Origin: Flavobacterium sp. SUN052
GTDB lineage: Bacteria; Bacteroidota; Bacteroidia; Flavobacteriales; Flavobacteriaceae
NCBI RefSeq assembly: GCF_028867935.1
Contig: NZ_JAPQNS010000010.1
Span: 1-64,000 of the forward strand
Direction of reading: 5' to 3'
Length of the DNA stretch: 64,000 bases
The notes under the pieces were generated by a model, which was not told the DNA's origin, did not search any database, and saw nothing but the letters and a program-made list of their open reading frames with translations. This document shows, piece by piece, positions 16,162 to 25,139 of this stretch (positions are counted from its first letter, which is position 1; every line of letters begins with the position of its first letter). The translations under genes and the position numbers were made by a program.

Positions 16162-17334
16162 ATGTCATGCAAATCATGTACGACCGGGGGATGCGGCTCA
16201 CGTACTACAACGGACACTGCTACCGGAACAGCGGTGGTGGCGGGCTGCAGTAGTGGAGGATGTTCGTCGGGAGGATGTAATAAATTAAACTCGTTCGATT
16301 GGCTGACCGATATGGCGCAGCCAGGAGCCAAGTCGGACGTAGTGGAGGTGAAGTTCAAAGGAGGCCGCAAGGAATACTACCGGAACGTTCACCAACTGGA
16401 TTTGACTACGGGCGATTATGTGGTAGTTGAAATGCCATCGGGCTTTCACATGGGAGCGGTTTCGATGCAGGGCGAGCTGGTGAGGCTACAACTGAAAAAG
16501 AAAAGCCTCAAAGTCAATGATGACATGAAGGTGATTCACCGCATAGCCAATGCTCGCGATCTTGAGAAGCATGAGCAGGCTATTGCTCGTGACCTGCCTA
16601 CCATGTACCGCGCCCGCGAAGTTATCCGCGAGCTGAAACTGAACATGAAACTGTCGGATGTGGAATACCAGTCCGACAACACAAAGGCGACGTTTTTCTA
16701 TTCGTCGGAAGAGCGGGTCGACTTTCGCGAATTGATCAAAGCACTGGCTGGCGAGTTCAAAATTCGGGTTGAGATGCGGCAAATTAGTTTGCGGCAGGAA
16801 GCAGGTCGACTGGGCGGTATCGGCTCATGTGGTCGTGAATTGTGCTGTTCGACCTGGCTCACTGACTTCAAGAACATTACCACAGCAGCAGCCCGGTATC
16901 AAAACTTATCGCTGAATCCGGCAAAACTGTCAGGGCAGTGTGGCCGGCTTAAATGTTGTCTGAACTATGAGCTTGACACGTACGTGGATGCTCTCCGCGA
17001 TGTGCCAACCATTGAGAAACCGCTTGAAACCCAAAAGGGACGTGCTTATCTGCAAAAAACCGACATTTTTCGCAAGATTATGTGGTTTGGTTACGGAGCT
17101 GAAAGTACCTGGCACCCATTGCCTATCAAGCGGGTTCTGGAGATTGTTGAACTCAACAAAAACGGTGTTGTTCCTGAGTCGTTTGACGTGTTAACGCCAA
17201 TCGGTGAGAAAGAAGCGGTCCCTGTATCGGAGCTAAACAGCGACCTCGATCAATTAGATAAGAAGTACGCGATTCGACCAGGCATTAAAAAGAAAAAGAA
17301 GAAGAAACCAACGGGCGAGAGCGGACGGAAATAA
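16162..17334 (+). CDS. PSP1-domain protein (RicT/YaaT-like) with Cys-rich N-terminus
   Basis: 390 aa. The N-terminus has spaced cysteines at 3, 6, 11, 29, 34 and 39, the last three in GCSSGGCSSGGC. The central region is the PSP1 domain, ending in two cysteine clusters, SCGRELCCSTWL and SGQCGRLKCCLNYE. The C-terminus is a lysine run (KKKKKKK). RicT of Bacillus works in a Fe-S-containing complex affecting RNA processing; the Cys clusters here suggest metal binding. ATG at 16162 chosen because the longer frame from 16078 runs through the palindromic repeat. Function in Bacteroidota not known to me. Confidence 0.82.
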   Translation: MSCKSCTTGGCGSRTTTDTATGTAVVAGCSSGGCSSGGCNKLNSFDWLTDMAQPGAKSDVVEVKFKGGRKEYYRNVHQLDLTTGDYVVVEMPSGFHMGAVSMQGELVRLQLKKKSLKVNDDMKVIHRIANARDLEKHEQAIARDLPTMYRAREVIRELKLNMKLSDVEYQSDNTKATFFYSSEERVDFRELIKALAGEFKIRVEMRQISLRQEAGRLGGIGSCGRELCCSTWLTDFKNITTAAARYQNLSLNPAKLSGQCGRLKCCLNYELDTYVDALRDVPTIEKPLETQKGRAYLQKTDIFRKIMWFGYGAESTWHPLPIKRVLEIVELNKNGVVPESFDVLTPIGEKEAVPVSELNSDLDQLDKKYAIRPGIKKKKKKKPTGESGRK

Positions 17335-17363
17335 AGAGTTTCAGAATTCGAATGGGGCGGGTT

Positions 17364-18035
17364 TTATAGCTTTTTGCTGTGAGGCTCCGCCCCATTGGTG
17401 TTAATAGTAGGTGTATGTGATTCCCGCAATCGCTGCACGATTAACGTTCCAATTACCAGCACTACAACGCCAAGGAAAATATATTCTACGTACTGCCCAA
17501 TCTGCGGAAACTGTTGGCCAAGCCAGAAACCGGCTAATACCAAAACAGAAATATAAGCTACGCAACTTGTTGCAGTCAGCAGTAAAAAACGGGGCCAGGG
17601 CATGCCACTACTTGCCGCCAGAAGCGGGTTAAACGTACGGATTATGGGCAGGAAACGTCCAACAAGTAATGCTCTTCGGGGGTGTTTTCGATAGAAAGTA
17701 TCGGATTGCTCCAGATACCGCCGTCTAAACAGGAAATTGTCAGGTTGACTGTGAAGCCGATCGCCGAGTTTGCGACCAATCAGGTAGCCCGTCATATCGC
17801 CAGCTACGGCTGCTATGATCAATATACCAATGAGGGCTAATACCGGCAAGTGGAGCGTACGAACTCCCGTAAGCAGGCCTGCCGTAAAGAGCAGCGTTTC
17901 GCCACCCGGAACAATTAGGCCGAGCAAAAAGCCTGTCTCAATGAATACCAGAGCGGCAATAAGCGTGGTGCCGCCCCACTCAATCCAGGACGTATTCAGC
18001 AGTAGAATAGAGGGAAAATCACCCATACGGTTCAT
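17364..18035 (-). CDS. DedA-family membrane protein
   Basis: 223 aa. It has the DedA/VTT (SNARE-associated) pattern: ETGFLLGLIVPGGETLLFTAGLL near the start, GDMTGYLIGRKLGDRL, and the arginine-rich VGRFLPIIRTFNPLLAASSGMP re-entrant segment. Four or more membrane helices. DedA proteins act as undecaprenyl-phosphate or phospholipid flippase-like transporters and affect membrane-potential and antibiotic tolerance. Met4 (MGDF) is an alternative start. The gene is convergent with the PSP1 gene, separated by 29 bases. Confidence 0.9.
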   Translation of the reverse strand: MNRMGDFPSILLLNTSWIEWGGTTLIAALVFIETGFLLGLIVPGGETLLFTAGLLTGVRTLHLPVLALIGILIIAAVAGDMTGYLIGRKLGDRLHSQPDNFLFRRRYLEQSDTFYRKHPRRALLVGRFLPIIRTFNPLLAASSGMPWPRFLLLTATSCVAYISVLVLAGFWLGQQFPQIGQYVEYIFLGVVVLVIGTLIVQRLRESHTPTINTNGAEPHSKKL

Positions 18036-18186
18036 TGTCGGACACAGCAGTATCGGACTGGTTTATCCGATGGACCTTTTGAGCTGGTCCGTCTGCATTC
18101 CCTATACAACACCGGGATGTTCAGTAGGTTTTATAATATGGATAATGATATCCTTCTGAACATAAGGGAGAAACGGAATATCGAGT

Positions 18187-19926
18187 TTAGAAATCCCCCG
18201 AGTAAAAGGGACTGAACACGTAATAACTGCTGTCGCGTTTAGCACGCTTGGGGCTGGTTTCGATGTTGATAGCAAAGCGCTTTTGCGGATTGTCGGCCCG
18301 AAACCAGGTCTCGAACGACCGTTCGATGGTATAAATCCGTTGCACCTCCCGCACATGAACAGTCTGCACTTCGCTTACAGGGACCGGAAGTCCGTTGATA
18401 AGCACATCCGTATCGGTAGCAAACTCATCATACACTTTCAGGTGTTCGTTCTTGGTGCGCTCAACCATTACATTTTTGCGATGAAAAAAGGTGGCCTCCA
18501 ACACGTCGTTCATTGAGAAGGAGTAGCTTTCGCCCAACGGGTGATCGCTGATGGCGGCTGCTTGCAGATAGGTTAAATATCGCATAGCTCCCCGGTTAGG
18601 AATCACCGGTTTGTGGCTGACCTCTATCAGCACTCGCCAGGGTTTTTCGTCAATTTTGGGTGCATATTCATCCTGATGCAACACAAATAGCATATCGATA
18701 TATTCAGCCTGTATTTGGCTTAAGGCATCCGGCTCTGCTAGTTCTCCATTGATGTAAATGGCCGTTTCGTACCGGTGAGGCTCAAGTAAAACAAGGTGAT
18801 TATTGGTGAGCCCAATCACCGACTCTAGGTTAGATGACCAGAACGAAAGGGGCATTTTGTGCGAGTAAAACCATTCTCCGTACCATCGATCCTGATTGAG
18901 GGTCTCGTTCATAAGCTCGAACGTAGGTGTACGCGGCAGTTCACCAACCCATTTTCCCATCCCCATTACTTGGAGGGGGAGTGGTCTTTCTTTACTCGCT
19001 GGGGCTTGCCGAACTGCCAATACAATGACTACCAGAGTCAATAGGCCCCCCAGTAGCCAATACCGCAACCAACCCCACACCCCCGACCGGGGCCGGAGCA
19101 TCATCCTGATCCGGTCGGCAATGCTCGATTCGCCAAAATGGTTGGTGAGCGTTGATCCGGTAGCTCCCATGCTTACCCGCAATAAACTAAACTGATAATC
19201 TCGCGCGTCTACGCCTTCGGCCAAAACAGCCCGGTCGGCCAGGTATTCGAGATTCTGATTCACCAGACGTCGAAACAAGTAGGCAACCGGATTGAACCAG
19301 AACAAAATTGTTAGTGCTTCGGCCAGTAGTACGTCAAGCGTGTGGCGTTGGCTCACATGCACTCGTTCGTGCCGCAGAATCTGATCCAGCTCATGACAGT
19401 TATACTGGTTGATATTCAGCACCACAAATCGCCCAAATGAAAAGGGGGCCTCCACGGCTGATTGCACCAGTGTGAAGTCTGTGTACGTTGTCCAGTCTCC
19501 ACTCTCAATCAGGATACGTAACCGGATGATCCGCCAGCCCAAACGAACTAGTAAACCAAGCGCAACGAGGCCGTAAATTCCCAGCAGCATTTGTTGCCAG
19601 TTGAGCCATTGCAAAGCAGTCGCATTAAAGGTAGCTGGGTAGGTTTTGCCGTTAGGAAACGTAAAAAGCACCTCTGGCTGGGTCGGCGAAACAACCTTGA
19701 GTGGTTTGCGGAAAACCTCCGCCGTTCGGTTTACTACATTCCGAACAGGTTCATGCTGAATAGCTGGCAGCTTTGCGAAAGGCAGGCAAACGGCCTCAAA
19801 AGCAATGATCCAAAGTACTACCCGGTTCAAATCGAAGCGGGTAGTACGCCGGAGCAGCATTGCGTAGGCCAACACCAGAACGGTCAGAATCAGGTTGATC
19901 TGAACCAGATAGCGGAGGAGTTCCAT
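18187..19926 (-). CDS. BlaR1-like M56 metallopeptidase (sensor/protease)
   Basis: 579 aa. Membrane helices at about 8-25, 35-50, 108-130 and 285-305 surround a cytoplasmic M56 zinc protease domain with HERVH (His186-His190) and the downstream acidic ligand in NLEYLADRAVL. The C-terminal about 270 residues are periplasmic, but I do not see the penicillin-binding SxxK fold of true BlaR1, so the signal is unknown. Its start follows the BlaI-family stop by one base. By analogy, protease activation cleaves the BlaI repressor. Many Bacteroidota have several such pairs controlling TonB or envelope genes. Confidence 0.82.
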   Translation of the reverse strand: MELLRYLVQINLILTVLVLAYAMLLRRTTRFDLNRVVLWIIAFEAVCLPFAKLPAIQHEPVRNVVNRTAEVFRKPLKVVSPTQPEVLFTFPNGKTYPATFNATALQWLNWQQMLLGIYGLVALGLLVRLGWRIIRLRILIESGDWTTYTDFTLVQSAVEAPFSFGRFVVLNINQYNCHELDQILRHERVHVSQRHTLDVLLAEALTILFWFNPVAYLFRRLVNQNLEYLADRAVLAEGVDARDYQFSLLRVSMGATGSTLTNHFGESSIADRIRMMLRPRSGVWGWLRYWLLGGLLTLVVIVLAVRQAPASKERPLPLQVMGMGKWVGELPRTPTFELMNETLNQDRWYGEWFYSHKMPLSFWSSNLESVIGLTNNHLVLLEPHRYETAIYINGELAEPDALSQIQAEYIDMLFVLHQDEYAPKIDEKPWRVLIEVSHKPVIPNRGAMRYLTYLQAAAISDHPLGESYSFSMNDVLEATFFHRKNVMVERTKNEHLKVYDEFATDTDVLINGLPVPVSEVQTVHVREVQRIYTIERSFETWFRADNPQKRFAINIETSPKRAKRDSSYYVFSPFYSGDF

Positions 19927-19927
19927 G

Positions 19928-20290
19928 TCATTTCTGCTTTTCGATCAGCGCTAAAATCTCGCGTAACTCGTCGGCCGAAATCTTGTCATTCTGGGCAAAA
20001 TAGCTGACCAGATTCTTGTACGAGTTGTCGAAGTAATCGGCCACTACGCGCTTCATTACAAACTTGTTCTGGTAGTCAACTTTCTCAATAATTGGGTAGT
20101 ACTCATGGGTATTGCCATAGGCTCGATGCCCTACAAACCCTTTCTCTTCAAGGTTGCGGATAATAGTCGAAACGGTATTATAGTGGAGGGGTGGATTGTC
20201 GAAAAATGGCACCATGTCTTTCACATAGGCCTGCTCTAATTTCCAGAGCACCTGCATTACTTCCTCTTCTTTTGCCGTTAACTTCTCCAT
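19928..20290 (-). CDS. BlaI/MecI/CopY-family repressor
   Basis: 120 aa, full length. The winged-helix domain begins MEKLTAKEEEVMQVLWKLEQAYVKD (only the family pattern matters: L-T-x-x-E-x-x-V-M), has the recognition stretch LHYNTVSTIIRNLEEKGF and continues to a C-terminal dimerisation helix (VADYFDNSYKNLVSYFAQND). Pairs with the downstream M56 protease gene, one base away, as in bla/mec regulators. The region upstream shows a TAACTTTG -7 box with a dyad overlapping the core promoter, consistent with autorepression. Confidence 0.9.
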   Translation of the reverse strand: MEKLTAKEEEVMQVLWKLEQAYVKDMVPFFDNPPLHYNTVSTIIRNLEEKGFVGHRAYGNTHEYYPIIEKVDYQNKFVMKRVVADYFDNSYKNLVSYFAQNDKISADELREILALIEKQK

Positions 20291-20316
20291 AAGGTTGTAT
20301 GATTTGCTTACAAAGA

Positions 20317-20347
20317 CAAAGTTAGAACTATTTATATAGTTTGCAAG
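20317..20347 (-). promoter_or_regulatory. Promoter with dyad operator upstream of the BlaI-family gene
   Basis: On the minus strand TAACTTTG (20324 to 20317) matches the Bacteroidota -7 box TAnnTTTG exactly. A CTTG -33 element lies 19 bases upstream (20347-20344). Between them is a 6-bp dyad, AACTAT at 20326-20331 and ATAGTT at 20336-20341. The site is 27 bases ahead of the ATG. A repressor bound to the dyad would block the promoter; this is inference. Confidence 0.6.
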
Positions 20348-20461
20348 TGTTCGTGGTCGAAGTTTTAGCAGTAGAACGACGTTTCTGAGTGGTCAACTGC
20401 TTAAGTTTTAATCTTTTCAGCTTCACGGCTTTGCTTGAGGCATTCATTGATAGTCTTTTGG

Positions 20462-20469
20462 TAGCTTTG
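20462..20469 (+). promoter_or_regulatory. -7 box ahead of gldH
   Basis: TAGCTTTG fits TAnnTTTG and ends 19 bases before the gldH ATG. No -33 TTTG at the usual 19-21 base spacing is present, so promoter strength is uncertain. Confidence 0.45.
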
Positions 20470-20488
20470 TAAAAAGTAAAAATTAAGA

Positions 20489-20965
20489 ATGAAAAACCGA
20501 CTAGGACTAGTACTGATGATGAGCCTGGCCATGCTGGCAGGATGTGATAAAAGCATTGTTTATAGTGAGTACGAAGATATTGAAGATGGAAAGTGGTACA
20601 TTAATCATGCACCAGCCTTCACGTTTAAGATTGAGGATGCCAGTCAGCCGTACAATATTTATTACAACCTCCGCAATGCGTCATCGTACCCGTATTATAA
20701 CCTGTACCTGACCCGCTACCTGAACGATTCTACAGGCCGAACCATCGAATCGCGTTTGGATGAACTCCTGTTGATGGACCCCAAGACCGGTAAGCCAAAC
20801 GGCGACGGTTTAGGCGATATTTTCGATCATAAAGTGCTGATCAAACAGAATTATCGGTTTCCCAAGGCTGGTCAATACACCATCCTGATTAAGCAATATA
20901 TGCGTCAGAACCCCCTGCCCGATGTGCTGAGCGTCGGGATATCAGTTGAAAAAGCCATCAAGTAA
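20489..20965 (+). CDS. gldH: Gliding motility lipoprotein GldH
   Basis: 158 aa. A lipoprotein signal ends in lipobox MLAGC (Cys19). The body follows the GldH pattern: YEDIEDGKWYINHAPAFTF, then YNIYYNLRNASSYPYYNLYL, and LGDIFDHKVLIKQNYRFP near the end. GldH is needed for gliding and SprB-type secretion in Flavobacterium, in the cell envelope. The next gene starts five bases after its stop, so co-transcription with the Lon-N protein is likely. Confidence 0.92.
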   Translation: MKNRLGLVLMMSLAMLAGCDKSIVYSEYEDIEDGKWYINHAPAFTFKIEDASQPYNIYYNLRNASSYPYYNLYLTRYLNDSTGRTIESRLDELLLMDPKTGKPNGDGLGDIFDHKVLIKQNYRFPKAGQYTILIKQYMRQNPLPDVLSVGISVEKAIK

Positions 20966-20970
20966 ATCCA

Positions 20971-21603
20971 ATGGAAAAGACCCTTCCTCTCTTCCCGCTT
21001 AATTTAGTCGTTTTCCCGGGTGAAGACCTCAATCTGCATATTTTTGAACCACGGTATCGCCAGCTGATAAATGAATGTCTGTCAAAAGAGACCACATTCG
21101 GGATTCCGGTTTTCATGGATAACAAGCTGCCGGGTTATGGTACCGAGGTTCACATTACGACGCTGCATAAGCGCTATGACGATGGCCGGTTAGACATTAA
21201 AACCAAAGGCTTGGGCGTGTTTCAACTAATCAACTTTGAGAACCCGATACCGGGTAAACTATACGCGGGGGGGAATGTGCAACTCATTGATTCAGGCGAT
21301 TCATTTAGCCCACACCTTGATGCATTGCTAGTCTTGCTGGAACGGCTTTACGACCTTTTGAAGATCGAAATAGACTCAGTCCGCCCTGATGAGCCGAGTC
21401 TATCCTATCGCATTGGTCATAAAGTAGGCTTATCGGTTGATCAGGAATACGAGTTGCTAACCCTCGAAACAGAGTCGGAGCGGCAACGATACCTGATCGA
21501 TCACCTCGACAAGGTTATTCCGGTAGTCTCGGAAATGGAGCGTACCAAGGAGCGAATCCGTATGAATGGCCATTTCAAGAACCTGGATGCCCTAAATTTT
21601 TAG
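20971..21603 (+). CDS. Lon substrate-binding-domain protein (no protease domain)
   Basis: 210 aa containing only the LON N-terminal domain: LPLFPLNLVVFPGEDLNLHIFEPRYRQLI at the start, where the 'FPL..V.FPG..L.L.IFE.RY..L' pattern is diagnostic, and a C-terminal helical part with a run of charged residues. There is no AAA or Ser-Lys protease domain, so it is not Lon itself. Similar stand-alone proteins bind substrates or have unknown roles. Five bases after gldH. Confidence 0.87.
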   Translation: MEKTLPLFPLNLVVFPGEDLNLHIFEPRYRQLINECLSKETTFGIPVFMDNKLPGYGTEVHITTLHKRYDDGRLDIKTKGLGVFQLINFENPIPGKLYAGGNVQLIDSGDSFSPHLDALLVLLERLYDLLKIEIDSVRPDEPSLSYRIGHKVGLSVDQEYELLTLETESERQRYLIDHLDKVIPVVSEMERTKERIRMNGHFKNLDALNF

Positions 21604-21648
21604 CGGCAGTAAGCAGCAGCAGTCGGCAGTGTACCGTCTTATCACTGC

Positions 21649-22800
21649 TTACTTTTTAACCTTCGTTTGCCCAATTCGGCGGACCCGTTCGGGAAGTTGT
21701 TCGGTTAATTCCTGAATATTTCGGATAGGTGGCCGGGGTTTCTCGGCTGCCCCCAACAAAAATCCGTAGGGCTTCAGATCGTCGATAGAATCGAAAATTA
21801 CTTTAAGAATAGCCGTAAGCGGCAGTGCTAAAATCAGGCCAGATAAGCCCCATAACTGGCCCCAAATAATCAGAACGATGATGGCCGCTAGTGGATTAAT
21901 GCTGACTTTTGAACCGACAATGTAAGGAGTAATAAAATTGCCTTCGAGAACCTGAACAAACAGAAAGACCCCCACTACGCCCAACGCTTTGAGCGGGTTG
22001 GGATCTGTACCTAATGTAAAAAGCGCGGGAAGTATAGAGCCAATGGCAATGCCGACGTAAGGCAGCAGAATCATAAACGCGCCGAAAAATCCGAAAAACA
22101 CCGCATATTCAACGCCCAGAATCAGCAGCCCAACGGTATTCAACACGCCTACAACGGCAATCACCAGTACCAAACCCACCAGGTAATCCTTGATGACGAT
22201 ATAGATCTGATGAAAAACAGAGTCGACAGCGGTCCGGCGGGTATGCCCCAGAACTTTATAAAAAAAGGATTTAAAAAAATCGCGGTAAAGCAGAAAGAAA
22301 AATATAAAAAGGGGAAGTAAAGCAATCGTACTCAGGGTGTTAGTGGTGGCCAGTAGGGTTGAGGTAAGGATGGCTCCCGCGTTTTGAATCGACGAGTTGA
22401 GGTATTTACGAGCCTCAAGTACTACCCGCTGGCGATCGATATTGAAATGCTGATCGGCATACCGCTGTACCTGATCTAGAATCTGGTTACCTCGTTTAAG
22501 AAGCCGGGGTGCTTCTGCTGTGAAGTTGCCAATCTGATTCGTAACCAGATAAATGAAGCCGTACAGTACGGCAAGAGCCAGCAGTATACAGATAGTAATA
22601 GCGCCTATACGCGGTACTCCCCAACGTTCCAACCGGTGACAGAGGGGATATAGAATGGTCGAAAAAAGTACAGCAAAAATCAACGGAACCAGCGTGTCCT
22701 GAAGGACATATAGGCCATACACAATAATGACAAGTGACAATAAAATGCAGGTGAGCCGGGCGTAGGGCGGTAATTGAATTTCGGGAGCGCGATTATTCAT
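21649..22800 (-). CDS. AI-2E family transporter (permease)
   Basis: 383 aa. The family pattern is clear: N-terminal helices, a soluble middle (about residues 80-160, including AEAPRLLKRGNQILDQVQRYADQ) and the C-terminal helix bundle with LPYVGIAIGSILPALFTL and PYIVGSKVSINPLAAIIVLIIWG. Members move autoinducer-2, sodium/proton or other small solutes; substrate not predictable. The C-terminal tail is basic (RRIGQTKVKK). It is convergent with the Lon-N gene and divergent from the response regulator; the 235 bases between hold no gene. Confidence 0.9.
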   Translation of the reverse strand: MNNRAPEIQLPPYARLTCILLSLVIIVYGLYVLQDTLVPLIFAVLFSTILYPLCHRLERWGVPRIGAITICILLALAVLYGFIYLVTNQIGNFTAEAPRLLKRGNQILDQVQRYADQHFNIDRQRVVLEARKYLNSSIQNAGAILTSTLLATTNTLSTIALLPLFIFFFLLYRDFFKSFFYKVLGHTRRTAVDSVFHQIYIVIKDYLVGLVLVIAVVGVLNTVGLLILGVEYAVFFGFFGAFMILLPYVGIAIGSILPALFTLGTDPNPLKALGVVGVFLFVQVLEGNFITPYIVGSKVSINPLAAIIVLIIWGQLWGLSGLILALPLTAILKVIFDSIDDLKPYGFLLGAAEKPRPPIRNIQELTEQLPERVRRIGQTKVKK

Positions 22801-23035
22801 TGGTTAGTGAAATAGTAGGTTCGACCTATTACGGCGGAAACAGCGTGTTGACGAGATAACAGATCAGGGGCAGCTTCGGGGATAAATATTACTTTTCGGC
22901 AGATAATTTAGGTTTCGAAACGTCATAAGTTAGTAACTTCTGCTTGTTATCTTTATGTTAAGAGTAGCTTGCGTTGGATAAACTACACATATTACCAGCT
23001 AATTTCGGGTCAATATCCGATTAATCGGCTTACTA

Positions 23036-23749
23036 ATGACTCCCACTAAAGCATCTACTTCTGTTCACCGTGTGTTAGTCGTTGACGACGACGCGGACCT
23101 TGTTGAACTACTCCAGTACAACCTCGAAAAAGAGGGCTACGAGGTGCGGACGGCTACCGATGGTATCAAAGCGCTTGAAATGGCACGTAGCTACGTACCT
23201 GAGCTAGTGTTGTTAGACATAATGATGCCCCAGCAGGATGGCATTGAAACGGGTCGGCAAATGCGCGAAATGCCCGAACTTCGTCAGACTTACATTCTTT
23301 ATTTAACCGCTCGATCTGAAGAATACTCCGAAGTGGCTGCCTTCGACATTGGCGCTGACGACTACATTACCAAGCCCATCAAGCCCCGGGCACTGATGAG
23401 CCGTATTAACGCTTTTTTCCGGCGGGAAGCGCAGAAATCGGACCCTGGCGACCGTGTTGAGATTGCAGGACTGACTATCAACAGACAGAATTATTCGGCC
23501 AGTTTCGGCGACAAATCGGTAGTGTTGCCCAAGAAAGAGTTTGAACTGCTGTTCTTTTTGGCGCAACACCCCAACAAAGTATTCAGCCGAGAGGAATTGC
23601 TCCAGCGTATCTGGGGCGCCGACATCTATGTGCTTGAGCGCACCGTAGACGTACATATCCGAAAACTGCGCGAAAAAATTGGCGAGACATACATCCGCAC
23701 GCTAAAAGGCGTTGGTTATATGTTTACCGACGAACCGGAAGCCTCGTAA
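23036..23749 (+). CDS. OmpR/PhoB-type response regulator (orphan)
   Basis: 237 aa. Receiver domain at about residues 10-125 with acidic pair DDDAD, phosphoacceptor Asp in LVLLDIMMPQQDG (near residue 62) and Lys in DYITKPIKP. The C-terminal winged helix has LPKKEFELLFFLAQHPNKVFS and TVDVHIRKLREKIG. No histidine kinase is next to it in this window, so its partner is elsewhere. It is followed 32 bases later by the cysteine desulfurase. Confidence 0.93.
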   Translation: MTPTKASTSVHRVLVVDDDADLVELLQYNLEKEGYEVRTATDGIKALEMARSYVPELVLLDIMMPQQDGIETGRQMREMPELRQTYILYLTARSEEYSEVAAFDIGADDYITKPIKPRALMSRINAFFRREAQKSDPGDRVEIAGLTINRQNYSASFGDKSVVLPKKEFELLFFLAQHPNKVFSREELLQRIWGADIYVLERTVDVHIRKLREKIGETYIRTLKGVGYMFTDEPEAS

Positions 23750-23781
23750 GTGGGTTATCTGGTGGTCACTCGGTTAGCCTG

Positions 23782-24933
23782 ATGAACTACCCAATTTACA
23801 TGGATTACAATGCTACAACACCTGTTGATCAGCGGGTGCTGGATGCTATGTTGCCTTATTTTGGGGTTCATTTTGGAAATGCCGCTTCCCGAACGCATGT
23901 TTTCGGTCTCAAAGCCGAGGAGGCAGTCGATGGAGCGCGTAAACAGGTGGCCCGCTTGCTTGGCGTTTCCCCAACCGAGGTTGTTTTTACCAGTGGAGCC
24001 ACCGAATCAATCAATCTGGCTCTAAAAGGGGCATTCGAAGCGAGTAGCCACCGGGGCAATCATGTCATTACGGTACAAACCGAACATAAGGCGGTGCTGG
24101 ACACCTGCCTGCATTTGGAGAAACTGGGTGCCGAAGTTACCTATCTGCAACCGGACACCGAAGGCATGATAACCCCCGAACAGGTCGAAGCGGCTATTCG
24201 GCCCAACACCATATTGGTGACGGTGATGGTAGCCAATAACGAGATTGGGGTGATTCAACCGATACGCGAAATAGCTTTGTTGACGCGGAAACAGGGAATC
24301 CTATTCCATACCGACGCTACCCAGGCTGTGGGGAAACTGCCCCTGAACCTTTCCGAAACACCCATTGATCTGCTGAGCTTGTCAGGGCACAAATTGTATG
24401 GCCCCAAAGGCATCGGGGCACTCATTGTTCGTAACAAAACACCCCTCGTAGCCCAGCAGGATGGCGGTAAACACGAGCGTGGCCGCCGGTCGGGTACACT
24501 GAATGTGCCGGGTATTGTCGGCTTGGGAAAGGCGGCTGAGCTATCCCGGATAGAAATGGCGCAGGAGGCCACAAAGACGCAAAATCTTGCATCTCTACTT
24601 GAACAGGGCATTCTGGAGAAGGTACCGGGAACCCAGGTGAATGGGTCGCGCGAACACCGGCTTCCCAACACTGTTAACATCAGCTTTGCCGACGTTGACG
24701 GTGAGGTGCTCCTAATGAGCCTCAACGAGATCGCCGTCTCGAACGGGTCTGCCTGCAATGCGGCATCAACTGACCCATCCTACGTTTTAAAAGCACTAGG
24801 TTTGTCCGACGAATTAGCCTACAGTTCGGTCCGGTTCAGTTTGGGGCGGTTCACTACCGAATCCGACATAGCGCTGGCCGTACGGCACGTAGCAGAAGTA
24901 GTTCAAAGACTGCGCGTTGGCGTAAGTATATAA
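23782..24933 (+). CDS. Cysteine desulfurase (IscS/NifS family)
   Basis: 383 aa. PLP enzyme of aminotransferase class V. The N-terminus is YMDYNATTPVD, the PLP Lys is in LSLSGHKLYGPKGIGAL (near 204) and the catalytic Cys is in SNGSACNAASTDPS (near 324). It releases sulfur from cysteine for iron-sulfur or molybdenum-cofactor sulfuration. The molybdenum hydroxylase locus starts 206 bases downstream, so a role in that enzyme's maturation is possible but unproven. No iscU or regulator is adjacent. Confidence 0.9.
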   Translation: MNYPIYMDYNATTPVDQRVLDAMLPYFGVHFGNAASRTHVFGLKAEEAVDGARKQVARLLGVSPTEVVFTSGATESINLALKGAFEASSHRGNHVITVQTEHKAVLDTCLHLEKLGAEVTYLQPDTEGMITPEQVEAAIRPNTILVTVMVANNEIGVIQPIREIALLTRKQGILFHTDATQAVGKLPLNLSETPIDLLSLSGHKLYGPKGIGALIVRNKTPLVAQQDGGKHERGRRSGTLNVPGIVGLGKAAELSRIEMAQEATKTQNLASLLEQGILEKVPGTQVNGSREHRLPNTVNISFADVDGEVLLMSLNEIAVSNGSACNAASTDPSYVLKALGLSDELAYSSVRFSLGRFTTESDIALAVRHVAEVVQRLRVGVSI

Positions 24934-24975
24934 GCCTCTCCAATCTTATTTCATTTCAGTCTCCAACCTCCGATC

Positions 24976-25012
24976 GTTTCGGTGGTACGCTATTGAATTG
25001 CCTCACCGAAAC
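24976..25012 (+). terminator. Possible hairpin after the cysteine desulfurase
   Basis: GTTTCGGTG (24976-24984) is complementary to CACCGAAAC (25004-25012), a 9-bp stem with a 19-base loop, 43 bases after the stop codon. There is no T run, so it is a weak terminator candidate. The remaining 206-base interval before coxG shows nothing else. Confidence 0.3.
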
Positions 25013-25139
25013 AACCTTCACCAGACCGGAAATACATTATATAAGTAGAAAAATAGTATTGTGTAATTTTTTATAGGATAGTTCATAATCTTCTTAAGGG
25101 CTACATCTAAATTAGGGACTTTAAATTTAGACGATCCCG

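Noticed and set aside
17351..17396. Ten-base inverted repeat (aatggggcgg and its complement) around the PSP1-DedA junction
   Set aside because: The loop is 26 bases, one arm is inside DedA and there is no T run, so a terminator is not supported.
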